This document shows positions 1-5,212 of a stretch of 9,046 nt of DNA, in pieces. The DNA is taken from positions 1 to 9,046 of the forward strand of contig CAMNWW010000073.1 of NCBI GenBank assembly GCA_946566415.1, in the 5' to 3' direction. The translations under genes and the position numbers were made by a program. The number at the start of each line of letters is the position of its first letter. Within the stretch, counting starts at the first letter, position 1. The notes under the pieces were generated by a model. That model searched no databases. It was not told the origin of the DNA and worked only from the letters and a program-made list of their open reading frames with translations. Source of the stretch: an uncultured Lachnospiraceae bacterium (GTDB lineage Bacteria; Bacillota; Clostridia; Lachnospirales; Lachnospiraceae).

Positions 1-104
1 CCTCTCACTGCTCCACATCACACACCGCCGGGTTGGTTCTCAATGTAAGGCCACAAATTTTATTTTTTTGGTGCCCGACAATATGTAAGTGAAACAGTGA
101 GAGG
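1..104. repeat. 10-bp inverted repeat pair at the left edge
   Basis: CCTCTCACTG at 1-10 is the exact reverse complement of CAGTGAGAGG at 95-104. The left arm starts at the window edge, so it may be longer. The 84 nt between the arms hold no open frame of useful size and include an AT-rich run (55-69). A smaller hairpin, GAGAG-GAAG-CTCTC, overlaps the right arm at 99-112. The pair could be the ends of a small mobile or dispersed element, or the closing stem of an RNA. No U-run follows on either strand, so a simple terminator is unlikely. Nothing else is seen in 1-176 apart from the hairpin at 129-144. Confidence 0.45.
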
Positions 105-128
105 AAGCTCTCTTAGGGATTGTATATC

Positions 129-144
129 TATACTGCAAAGTATA
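129..144. other. small perfect hairpin downstream of the DUF6147-like gene
   Basis: TATACT-GCAA-AGTATA forms a 6-bp stem with a 4-nt loop, starting about 33 nt past the stop codon of the minus-strand gene at 177-641. It is AT-rich and lacks a following U-run in the minus direction, so it is at best a weak 3'-end structure. Function is unknown. Confidence 0.3.
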
Positions 145-176
145 CCTTCACAATATAGAGCTGGGTTAAAACACGG

Positions 177-641
177 TTAGATGTAAATGCCGTTTGTAAA
201 TGACCCGCTACTATCTGAGTTCGCATTATGAGTGCAACATGTCCTGTAATAATATCCAGCGGGTACCGTGAGTACTTTGCTTGTACTTACTGATGCCGCA
301 TTATATCTCGTCGCTGTCCAACTAGTATATACCTGCCAACTCCCACCTACCAATCTCTCTACTCTGACTCCAATAGAAATCTTTGATACTACTGTCTGCC
401 CAATCGTATTGCCTCCCGCAGCAATTTTCCCTGTTCCCTGCTTGACAATCGAAGACGAACCACTTTTCAGATAAACGCCTCTTGTCATAGGTCCTACCGT
501 GACTTCTGATGAATCTTCATCCGTTAAATAAGATCCATCCACACATTCTGTCTCTTCCGCCGCTAATGCCCGATTGCTAATACCCATCAATAAACCGCAG
601 AACATACACAATGTTAGTAAGATTGATAATGCTTTTTTCAT
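177..641 (-). CDS. small secreted protein, DUF6147-like
   Basis: This 154-residue protein is exported. Residues 1-27 form a classical Sec signal peptide (MKKA, a hydrophobic stretch from about 5 to 21, then the cleavage motif ALA before A28). The mature part is about 127 residues, rich in Ser, Thr, Gly and Val, with a predicted beta-type pattern and no transmembrane segment. It begins with ETECVDGSYLTDE, which I associate with the DUF6147 family of small secreted Clostridia proteins of unknown role. It has three Cys in the mature chain (near residue 33 and a CC pair near 136), but no catalytic motif. The start is firm: AGAAGGAGG at 649-657 lies 7 nt before the ATG. It lies 59 bp downstream of the DUF4367 gene on the same strand, so it may be read with it or from its own promoter, and could be a target of the sigma factor encoded nearby. 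That last link is inference. Confidence 0.75.
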   Translation of the reverse strand: MKKALSILLTLCMFCGLLMGISNRALAAEETECVDGSYLTDEDSSEVTVGPMTRGVYLKSGSSSIVKQGTGKIAAGGNTIGQTVVSKISIGVRVERLVGGSWQVYTSWTATRYNAASVSTSKVLTVPAGYYYRTCCTHNANSDSSGSFTNGIYI

Positions 642-678
642 GTCCCTGCCTCCTTCTCTACTATATAAACAATCGAGC

Positions 679-693
679 CGTCAAAATCTGACG
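679..693. promoter_or_regulatory. CGTCA/TGACG inverted repeat upstream of the DUF6147-like gene
   Basis: CGTCA at 679-683 and TGACG at 689-693 are an exact inverted repeat with a 5-nt spacer, in the 59-bp gap between the DUF4367 and DUF6147-like genes. On the minus strand the site reads CGTCA-GATTT-TGACG. CGTC is a common -10 core for ECF sigma factors, and TTGACG could also be read as a housekeeping -35, but I do not find a convincing partner box at the right distance for either. It may be an operator or part of a promoter. Confidence 0.25.
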
Positions 694-700
694 CGTTTTT

Positions 701-1597
701 CTAAAAAAAATACAAATTTTTTAAAATTTTTTCAAATTCCGACTTTTCCAGCATGGAATTAATAGTATAAAACACATTTTTATATTTAAACTCTGCCTCA
801 TAAGAATCCTTTCCATCACTTAACAATCGTTGTTTAACATGAATTATTTGACTCCCCGCCTGTATATCATATTCATCTGTCACTTGTTCCTCTATATCAT
901 AACTATGGGAAGCATCCTGATAATTCAAAACAATCTGGTATTCAATAACCTCCTCCCCACACTGATACAGCAAGTATCCCCTCATCAATTTTTCATCAAT
1001 TCCATATTCTAAAAGTTCTGTTCCATCTGGAAGATATTGTAGTCTCACCGGTGTAAATCCAAATTTTTCTTTAAACATTTCAAAGACCTTCTCTTCTTCC
1101 CACATATCTGTGTTTCTTTTTCTGTTTCCTTCCCTTTCAGTATCAACCTGTACCATTTTCCTTTCGCCAATCAACCGCTGCCCGATCTCAATCAGAAACG
1201 GCGCTCCTCCAATACTTGTCATTCCTATTGCCAACACCAAGGTCGCAGCAAGGACAACGAGCACGAACGCTTTCCGTCGTTTTTTCCGAAACCTCATGAT
1301 CTTGCCGCCGGAGACATTTTCTGCACACTCCTCTTCCGATACATCCGCAGTATTACTCCCTTGCGCCAACAGTTCCCTGCCCAGCCGCAGCGCCTCCTTA
1401 TCTTTCTCGGACAGCCGCTCGTAGGAAGCACGCGCTTCGTCAAATTCCCGGATTCCTTTTTCCAAAGCTTGTTCCATCTCTTCCGAGACCGAGACATCGC
1501 ACAGGGACTCATCAGATGCCACCTCATTCAGAATCCGTTTCGACTCCTCCATTAGCTCCATTCTTAACATCTGTTCTAATTTTTTTTCTTTTTCCAT
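701..1597 (-). CDS. DUF4367 single-pass membrane protein, likely anti-sigma factor
   Basis: Of 298 residues from the chosen start. Residues 1-80 are charged and helical (MEKEKKLEQML... ERLSEKDKEALRLGREL), the kind of cytoplasmic N-terminus seen in the partners of ECF sigma factors in Lachnospiraceae. A basic stretch (RFRKKRRK) leads into one membrane helix at about 110-131, and the rest (about 165 residues) is outside the cell and matches the DUF4367 pattern (KFGFTPVRLQYLPDGTELLEY, ending in the FEKILKNLYF segment). Inferred role: membrane-bound control of the ECF sigma factor encoded at 3271-3819. The open frame can be extended to a GTG at 1642, but I prefer the ATG at 1597 because GAGG (1606-1609) sits 8 nt before it and because the extra 15 residues lie in sequence that looks like the neighbouring structured element. 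No zinc-finger anti-sigma motif (HxxxCxxC) is present. The sigma gene is not adjacent: murG lies between, on the other strand. Confidence 0.75.
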   Translation of the reverse strand: MEKEKKLEQMLRMELMEESKRILNEVASDESLCDVSVSEEMEQALEKGIREFDEARASYERLSEKDKEALRLGRELLAQGSNTADVSEEECAENVSGGKIMRFRKKRRKAFVLVVLAATLVLAIGMTSIGGAPFLIEIGQRLIGERKMVQVDTEREGNRKRNTDMWEEEKVFEMFKEKFGFTPVRLQYLPDGTELLEYGIDEKLMRGYLLYQCGEEVIEYQIVLNYQDASHSYDIEEQVTDEYDIQAGSQIIHVKQRLLSDGKDSYEAEFKYKNVFYTINSMLEKSEFEKILKNLYFF

Positions 1598-1677
1598 CCA
1601 ATCAGCCTCATTCTTGTTACCATCCACAGCCGCTCCGCCCACCTGTGCGCTCGTCGCCTCTTCAAGCTTTAAGTTCC

Positions 1678-1729
1678 GCTCCTATCGGAGCAAAGACCGC
1701 TTATGTGGGCAAGGTTCCTGCTTCGCAGG
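1678..1729 (-). other. two short hairpins in the left half of the intergenic block
   Basis: GCTCC-TATC-GGAGC (1678-1691) and CCTGC-TTC-GCAGG (1717-1729) are perfect 5-bp stems with 4- and 3-nt loops. Together with the longer stem at 1736-1792 they make a three-hairpin row that would be in the 5' part of a minus-strand transcript leading into the DUF4367 gene. No U-run follows them on either strand, so they are not simple terminators. Strand is assigned only because the nearest downstream gene is on the minus strand. Confidence 0.4.
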
Positions 1730-1735
1730 TCTGAC

Positions 1736-1792
1736 ATGGATTTGCAGATCGCCTCTTACATACAGGCATGACGAGTCTGTCTGTAAATCCAT
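1736..1792. repeat. 13-nt inverted repeat, long stem
   Basis: ATGGATTTGCAGA (1736-1748) and TCTGTAAATCCAT (1780-1792) pair over 13 positions with one wobble or mismatch and a 31-nt loop. The loop contains ACAGGCATGAC (1762-1772), which recurs exactly at 1912-1922 on the other side of the promoter. This is the largest stem of the left half of the intergenic block. Confidence 0.55.
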
Positions 1793-1840
1793 ATTGACCG
1801 TGAATAGTAACTCATTCTTTTGAATTCTTTTTCCTTTTCC

Positions 1841-1869
1841 TTGACCTTTTTCCCCATTCTGTTTATTAT
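1841..1869 (+). promoter_or_regulatory. sigma-A type promoter for the murG leader
   Basis: TTGACC (1841-1846) and TATTAT (1864-1869) each differ from the housekeeping consensus by one base and are separated by exactly 17 nt. Transcription would start near 1876, giving a leader of about 260 nt before the murG start. The promoter lies inside an inverted repeat (1842-1850 with 1882-1890), so a dimeric repressor or a hairpin at the very 5' end of the RNA is possible. Confidence 0.6.
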
Positions 1870-1890
1870 GATGTTAAGGTCAAAAGGTCA
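1842..1890. repeat. inverted repeat flanking the promoter, with tandem AAGGTCA
   Basis: TGACCTTTT at 1842-1850 is the exact reverse complement of AAAAGGTCA at 1882-1890. The heptamer AAGGTCA occurs twice in tandem at 1876-1882 and 1884-1890, so the left arm can pair with either copy (TTGACCTT with AAGGTCAA at 1876-1883). The left arm overlaps the -35 box and the right copies cover the expected start of transcription. This is what an operator looks like, but it could equally be the centre of a two-sided repeat element. Confidence 0.45.
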
Positions 1891-2133
1891 CGTAACATAT
1901 GCACTGTATGAACAGGCATGACTTTGAGACCCATCAAAACATCCGATTCCAACAGCTTCGGCTGTTAACAATCAGTCAAATACCCCGCGGCAAGCCGATG
2001 GGACATCAAGCTTACTGCGCAGCAGAGCTGCGGGGTATCGACCCTCGCGGCAGTCGCCAAATGTACATGCAAGCATATCCACTTGACTCGTTGCTTCGCG
2101 GGAACGAATATTAATGATGGGGAGGACAGCATT
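1876..2133 (+). ncRNA. structured 5' leader of murG, possible regulatory RNA or repeat element
   Basis: From the expected start of transcription to the murG ATG there are about 258 nt with many pairings. Seen directly: AACAGC-TTCG-GCTGTT (1951-1966), a perfect 6-bp stem with a UUCG loop; a 12-nt stem ATACCCCGCGGC (1980-1991) with GCTGCGGGGTAT (2027-2038), one wobble; CCCATC (1930-1935) complementary to GATGGG (1997-2002) inside the loop of that stem, a possible pseudoknot; GCAGC-AGA-GCTGC (2019-2031) and GGGGT-ATCG-ACCCT-type pairing (2032-2045), both of which compete with the long stem. An imperfect TCGTT...AACGA hairpin (2089-2108) lies just before the ribosome site. No known riboswitch consensus was recognised. 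No U-run precedes murG, so any control would act on translation or stability rather than by a terminator. A dispersed repeat is the main alternative. Confidence 0.4.
2119..2126 (+). promoter_or_regulatory. ribosome binding site that fixes the murG start
   Basis: GGGGAGGA lies 7 nt before the ATG at 2134. The open frame reaches back to 2083, but the extra 17 residues (MTRCFAGTNIN...) come from leader RNA sequence and would place the ribosome site inside the coding region, so the downstream ATG is taken as the start. Confidence 0.85.
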
Positions 2134-3204
2134 ATGAAACGTATTATCCTGACTGGAGGCGGTACTGCCGGGCATGTTACACCTAACATTGCATTAATCC
2201 CTCGTTTGAAGGAACTCCAGTATGATATTTATTATATCGGTTCTTACAATGGCATGGAAAAAGATTTGATCGTAACACATCGAATCCCTTATTACGGCAT
2301 TTCTTCGGGAAAACTGCGCCGTTATTTCAGCCTTAAAAATTTCACTGATCCATTCCGCGTTCTAAAGGGCTTTCGCGAAGCCAATGCTCTTGTCAAAAAA
2401 TTGAAACCCGATGTTATTTTTTCTAAGGGGGGCTTTGTCAGCGTTCCTGTCGTCTTTGCCGGGAAGAGAAACCATGTGCCGGTCATCATCCACGAATCTG
2501 ACATGACCCCTGGTCTGGCAAATAAAATCTCGATTCCTGCCGCTGACAAAGTCTGCTGTAATTTCCCGGAGACTTTAAAAGCTCTTCCGGACAAAAAGGC
2601 TGTTCTCACTGGTTCACCCATCCGTCAGGAACTCCTTAACGGAGATCCGGAAAAAGCTCGTGCCTTCTGCGGTTTTCAGACGAAAAAACCTGTTATCCTG
2701 GTTGTCGGCGGAAGCTTAGGCGCCGCCGCCGTGAACCGCGCCGTGCGGAATATCCTTTCCGAACTTCTAAAAGAGTTCCAAGTCATCCACCTCTGCGGGA
2801 AAAACAAGCTGGATGCTTCCCTTAAGAATCTGGATGGCTATGCGCAGTTTGAGTATATCCAGGACGAACTCAAAGACCTATTTGCCCTCAGCGACATCGT
2901 AATTTCCCGCGCTGGGGCGAACGCGATCTGTGAACTTCTCGCCCTTCATAAACCGAATCTTTTGATCCCACTGTCCGCCAATGCAAGCCGCGGCGACCAG
3001 ATTTTAAATGCTCGTTCCTTTGAACAGCAAGGCTTCAGCATGATCCTGGAAGAGGAGACGCTTTCCGATAAGCTTCTGCTCTCCTCCATTCACAAGCTCT
3101 ATGAAACTCGGGATACATTTGCCCGCGCTATGAAGCATTCTTCTCAGCAGAATTCGATTGAAACCATTGCCAGCCTGATCGAAAGCGCTGCCCAAAAGAA
3201 ATAA
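2134..3204 (+). CDS. murG: MurG, lipid II synthase (UDP-GlcNAc transferase)
   Basis: Transfers N-acetylglucosamine from UDP-GlcNAc to undecaprenyl-pyrophosphoryl-MurNAc-pentapeptide (lipid I) to give lipid II, the last cytoplasmic step of peptidoglycan precursor synthesis, at the inner face of the membrane. The 356 residues are the usual MurG length. The N-terminal acceptor domain has the glycine loop GGGTAGH (8-14), SKGGFVSVP (97-105) and HESDMTPGLANK (120-131). The C-terminal nucleotide-sugar domain has GGSLGAAAVN (192-201), SRAGANAICEL (258-268) and GDQILNA (287-293), as expected for a GT-B fold family 28 enzyme. The gene is alone, not in a dcw cluster, has its own promoter (1841-1869), a long leader and its own terminator. 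It is opposite in direction to both neighbours. Alternative: a related family 28 glycosyltransferase, but the motif set fits MurG well. Confidence 0.92.
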   Translation: MKRIILTGGGTAGHVTPNIALIPRLKELQYDIYYIGSYNGMEKDLIVTHRIPYYGISSGKLRRYFSLKNFTDPFRVLKGFREANALVKKLKPDVIFSKGGFVSVPVVFAGKRNHVPVIIHESDMTPGLANKISIPAADKVCCNFPETLKALPDKKAVLTGSPIRQELLNGDPEKARAFCGFQTKKPVILVVGGSLGAAAVNRAVRNILSELLKEFQVIHLCGKNKLDASLKNLDGYAQFEYIQDELKDLFALSDIVISRAGANAICELLALHKPNLLIPLSANASRGDQILNARSFEQQGFSMILEEETLSDKLLLSSIHKLYETRDTFARAMKHSSQQNSIETIASLIESAAQKK

Positions 3205-3228
3205 TTACTTCAAAAGACTATATTCCTC

Positions 3229-3270
3229 AAACAGGTGCCTATATATACGGCGCCTGTTTTCTATTTTTTC
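3229..3270 (+). terminator. intrinsic terminator of murG
   Basis: AAACAGGTGCC (3229-3239) pairs with GGCGCCTGTTT (3249-3259) over 11 positions with one G-T wobble and a 9-nt loop, followed by the T-rich tract TCTATTTTTTC (3260-3270). It starts 24 nt past the murG stop. The sigma factor gene ends convergently at 3271; in its direction the stem is not followed by a strong U-run, so termination there would be weaker. Confidence 0.85.
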
Positions 3271-3819
3271 TTATTCCATATCCGTATCCGGATCATACTG
3301 TTTTTTAATCCACTTTCTCGCCCTGTACAGAATGCTGTAGAAAACCTCTGCACTAATTCCAAGTTCCTCTGCGACTTCCTGTGGTTTTCTTCCCAAACAG
3401 TCCACCATTGTTACCGCATCGTACCAGCGTTCATTTTTCTGGTACAGCTCATCAAGAATTGTCCGCCCATATCCGACAACTTCTTCTGTCTCTATCTGTT
3501 CTATGACAATATCTTCCGCACTCTTATCCATGCAATGAAGATCTGACTTCTGTTCAATATCTTCATCTGGAATTTCCCGCCTCGCTTTCATGATATGGTT
3601 TATCGCCGCATTTTTCGCGGTCAACATCAGCCAGGCCTGCAGATATTCCTCTTCATAGACCGCAAAATGGTTATATAGTTTCAGGAATACCTCCTGCGTG
3701 ATTTCTTCTGCTACATGGTAGTTGTGGTTAGAGTATCGCATGGCGGTCTTGAAAACATCTGTTTTATATGTGTCGTATACTTGTAGAAAGCCGCTTATAT
3801 CCTTTTCATGAGTATCCAC
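3271..3819 (-). CDS. ECF-type RNA polymerase sigma factor
   Basis: A 182-residue sigma-70 family protein of the extracytoplasmic-function group, which directs RNA polymerase to a small set of promoters, often under a membrane-bound anti-sigma factor. Region 2 spans about residues 11-82 (DVFKTAMRY..., HVAEEITQEVFLKLY, then AWLMLTAKNAAINHIMKARR, the core-binding and -10 recognition helices). An acidic linker follows (83-118). Region 4 spans about 125-172 with a helix-turn-helix (GRKPQEVAEELGISAEVFYSILYRARKWIKK). There are no regions 1 or 3. The start is GTG with GAGGG placed 8 nt upstream. It lies 46 bp downstream of the HIT gene on the same strand, so the two are probably co-transcribed. The likely partner, the DUF4367 protein at 701-1597, is on the same strand but separated by murG, an unusual arrangement. 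Confidence 0.88.
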   Translation of the reverse strand: MDTHEKDISGFLQVYDTYKTDVFKTAMRYSNHNYHVAEEITQEVFLKLYNHFAVYEEEYLQAWLMLTAKNAAINHIMKARREIPDEDIEQKSDLHCMDKSAEDIVIEQIETEEVVGYGRTILDELYQKNERWYDAVTMVDCLGRKPQEVAEELGISAEVFYSILYRARKWIKKQYDPDTDME

Positions 3820-3865
3820 TTTGTTTTCCCTCAGTTCTACTCTTTCCTCTTTTGTAAGTCAACTG

Positions 3866-4276
3866 CTATCCCTTCAGTTTGGCAAGGATTTCTTCCTTGT
3901 CTTCATCTGAAAGCTTTCCCATCTTCCATCCAAATCCACATTTGTCATCTTTATAACGTGGAATTAGGTGCATATGGAAATGAAATACGGTCTGTCCTGC
4001 CGCTTCCTTATTATTTTGTACCACATTGTACCCATCGCAGCCAAGGATATCCGTCAGCTTCGTCACCATCTTCTTGGCAAGTACAAACGCCTTTGCCGCC
4101 GTTTCCTCATCAATCTCATACAAGTCTGCATAATGATTCTTGGGCAGGATCAAAGCATGTCCTTTCGTTGCCGGTCCCAGATCCAAGATTACCCTAAACT
4201 CTTCGTCCTCATAAAGGGTTGCCGATGGGATTTCTCCATTTGCAATCTTACAAAAAATACAATTCGTATCCTGCAT
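3866..4276 (-). CDS. HIT family nucleotide hydrolase (HinT-like)
   Basis: A 136-residue soluble histidine-triad protein; HinT-type enzymes hydrolyse phosphoramidate or adenylated nucleotides such as AMP-lysine and act as housekeeping hydrolases. The triad HFHMHLIPR has its histidines at 99, 101 and 103, the last of the three standing before LIP as in the family. The N-terminal CIFC (Cys6, Cys9) with His48 is the usual zinc site of the HinT subgroup. Length is typical. The start is supported by AGAAGG 8 nt upstream of the ATG. A TATAAT box on the minus strand at 4304-4299 would give a very short leader. It heads a probable two-gene unit with the ECF sigma factor. The physiological substrate cannot be told from the sequence. 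Confidence 0.9.
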   Translation of the reverse strand: MQDTNCIFCKIANGEIPSATLYEDEEFRVILDLGPATKGHALILPKNHYADLYEIDEETAAKAFVLAKKMVTKLTDILGCDGYNVVQNNKEAAGQTVFHFHMHLIPRYKDDKCGFGWKMGKLSDEDKEEILAKLKG

Positions 4277-4298
4277 AATAAAAACCTTCTTTCTTAAA

Positions 4299-4334
4299 AT
4301 TATATTTGAATATTCATATCACCAATGTTAAACT
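4299..4334. promoter_or_regulatory. overlapping divergent promoters of the HIT and kinase genes
   Basis: Plus strand: TTGAAT (4306-4311), 17-nt spacer, TAAACT (4329-4334), weak boxes (4 of 6 each) but well placed for the kinase start. Minus strand: a perfect TATAAT (complement of 4299-4304) for the HIT gene, with no clear -35 (TTGGTG at 15 nt is the nearest). TGAATATTCA at 4307-4316 is a perfect 10-bp palindrome lying between the two -10 boxes and inside the plus -35 region, so a bound dimer could affect both genes. Confidence 0.45.
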
Positions 4335-4358
4335 ATCCTCATGAAAGGTGGTATAACT

Positions 4359-5090
4359 ATGATATTCTCTGCAAATGAACGCGAACAATTAGAACAACTT
4401 ATGGCCGAAAAACCCGAAAACAAAATCTTGATTCAGAAACTTCTGGATTCCAGTCAATATGCTGTCAGCAAGATCAGCCATGAGCTTCGGAACCCTCTTG
4501 CCCTGGTCTACAGTTCCCTGCAGCTAATCGAAAAGCAGCATCCTGAAGTCCGTGAATTCCGGCACTGGAACGAGATGCGCGAAGATACTGAGTTTGTGGT
4601 CGAACTCCTCCAGGAGCTTTCCGTCTACAATAACGGCAGTCATCTTCGCAAAACAACCTTTTCCTCCCATGACTTTTTCAGCCATATCTGTCTCTCCTAT
4701 GCGGCATCCTGCGTTGATACAGGTATTGAATTCACCTCACGGATCGCTCCGGACCTTCCCGAGGTCACAGCCGACAAGGTAAAACTGCAGGAAGTCTTTC
4801 TGAACCTTTTGCAGAACGCCAAAGATGCCGTCTCTTCAGAAGGTAAGATCCGTCTGGACGTCTCTTCTTCAGAGAGCGAAGTAACGATCCTCCTCTCTGA
4901 TAATGGCTGCGGCATTCCTGCTGAACATCTGGAAGATATCTTTGATACTTTTGTCACCTATAAATCCGGAGGTACAGGTCTTGGGCTTGCTATAGCACAG
5001 CGCACAATCCAGGCACACCACGGCAATATCACTGTAGAATCTGAACCTGGCAAGGGCACCCGCTTCACTATTGTTCTACCGGTCAAGTAA
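4359..5090 (+). CDS. small soluble orphan sensor histidine kinase
   Basis: A 243-residue two-component kinase core without any sensing or membrane segment. The H-box is SHELRNPLALVYSSLQLIE with the phospho-accepting His at 41. The ATPase domain follows: N-box EVFLNLLQNAKDAVS (Asn153), G1 DNGCGIP (181-187), F-box IFDTFVTYKS (from 194) and G2 GGTGLGLAIAQ (204-214). All catalytic motifs are intact. The N-terminal 35 residues are charged and too short for a PAS or GAF domain. It has no response regulator beside it, as for kinases that feed the sporulation phosphorelay or Spo0A in Clostridia; that role is inference. The ATG at 4359 is preferred over the one at 4341 because AAAGGTGG (4344-4351), 7 nt upstream, is the ribosome site and the upstream ATG overlaps it. 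The weak promoter at 4306-4334 would give a leader of under 20 nt. Confidence 0.87.
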   Translation: MIFSANEREQLEQLMAEKPENKILIQKLLDSSQYAVSKISHELRNPLALVYSSLQLIEKQHPEVREFRHWNEMREDTEFVVELLQELSVYNNGSHLRKTTFSSHDFFSHICLSYAASCVDTGIEFTSRIAPDLPEVTADKVKLQEVFLNLLQNAKDAVSSEGKIRLDVSSSESEVTILLSDNGCGIPAEHLEDIFDTFVTYKSGGTGLGLAIAQRTIQAHHGNITVESEPGKGTRFTIVLPVK

Positions 5091-5110
5091 TCAGACCGGT
5101 TGTTCCTTTG
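5078..5110 (+). terminator. possible terminator overlapping the kinase stop codon
   Basis: ACCGGTC (5078-5084) and GACCGGT (5094-5100) form a perfect 7-bp GC-rich stem with a 9-nt loop that contains the TAA stop, followed by TGTTCCTTTG. The U-tract is broken, so efficiency may be modest. The following stretch to 5212 holds no gene; it contains a direct repeat GAATATC (5176-5182 and 5190-5196) of unknown meaning. Confidence 0.5.
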
Positions 5111-5212
5111 CACTCTGTTAATATTATTATAGAAAATGGTTTTATCATTTACAAGAGCTTTATTGTCAATTTATGGAATATCACATGGCGAATATCCCAA
5201 CATTTGCTGATT

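Noticed and set aside
1..44. Possible transposase C-terminus (minus frame ending in PYIENQPGGV before a stop; plus frame ending in PPGWFSM)
   Set aside because: The minus frame is closed by a stop within about 14 codons and the plus frame is cut by the window edge; too short to support a mobile element gene.
1598..1642. GTG start of the DUF4367 gene 15 codons upstream
   Set aside because: Its ribosome site is poor and distant, while the ATG at 1597 has GAGG at 8 nt; the extra residues belong to the intergenic block.
1756..1815. 19-codon minus-strand frame (MSYYSRSIWIYRQTRHACM)
   Set aside because: It lies across the inverted repeat 1736-1792 and has no well-placed ribosome site; more likely chance translation of the structured element.
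1899..2114. 71-codon plus-strand open frame in the murG leader, ending 4 nt before the murG ribosome site
   Set aside because: Its sequence is fully explained by the hairpins of the leader, only a weak AAGG lies 11 nt before its ATG, and the composition is not protein-like. A leader peptide cannot be excluded but is not supported.
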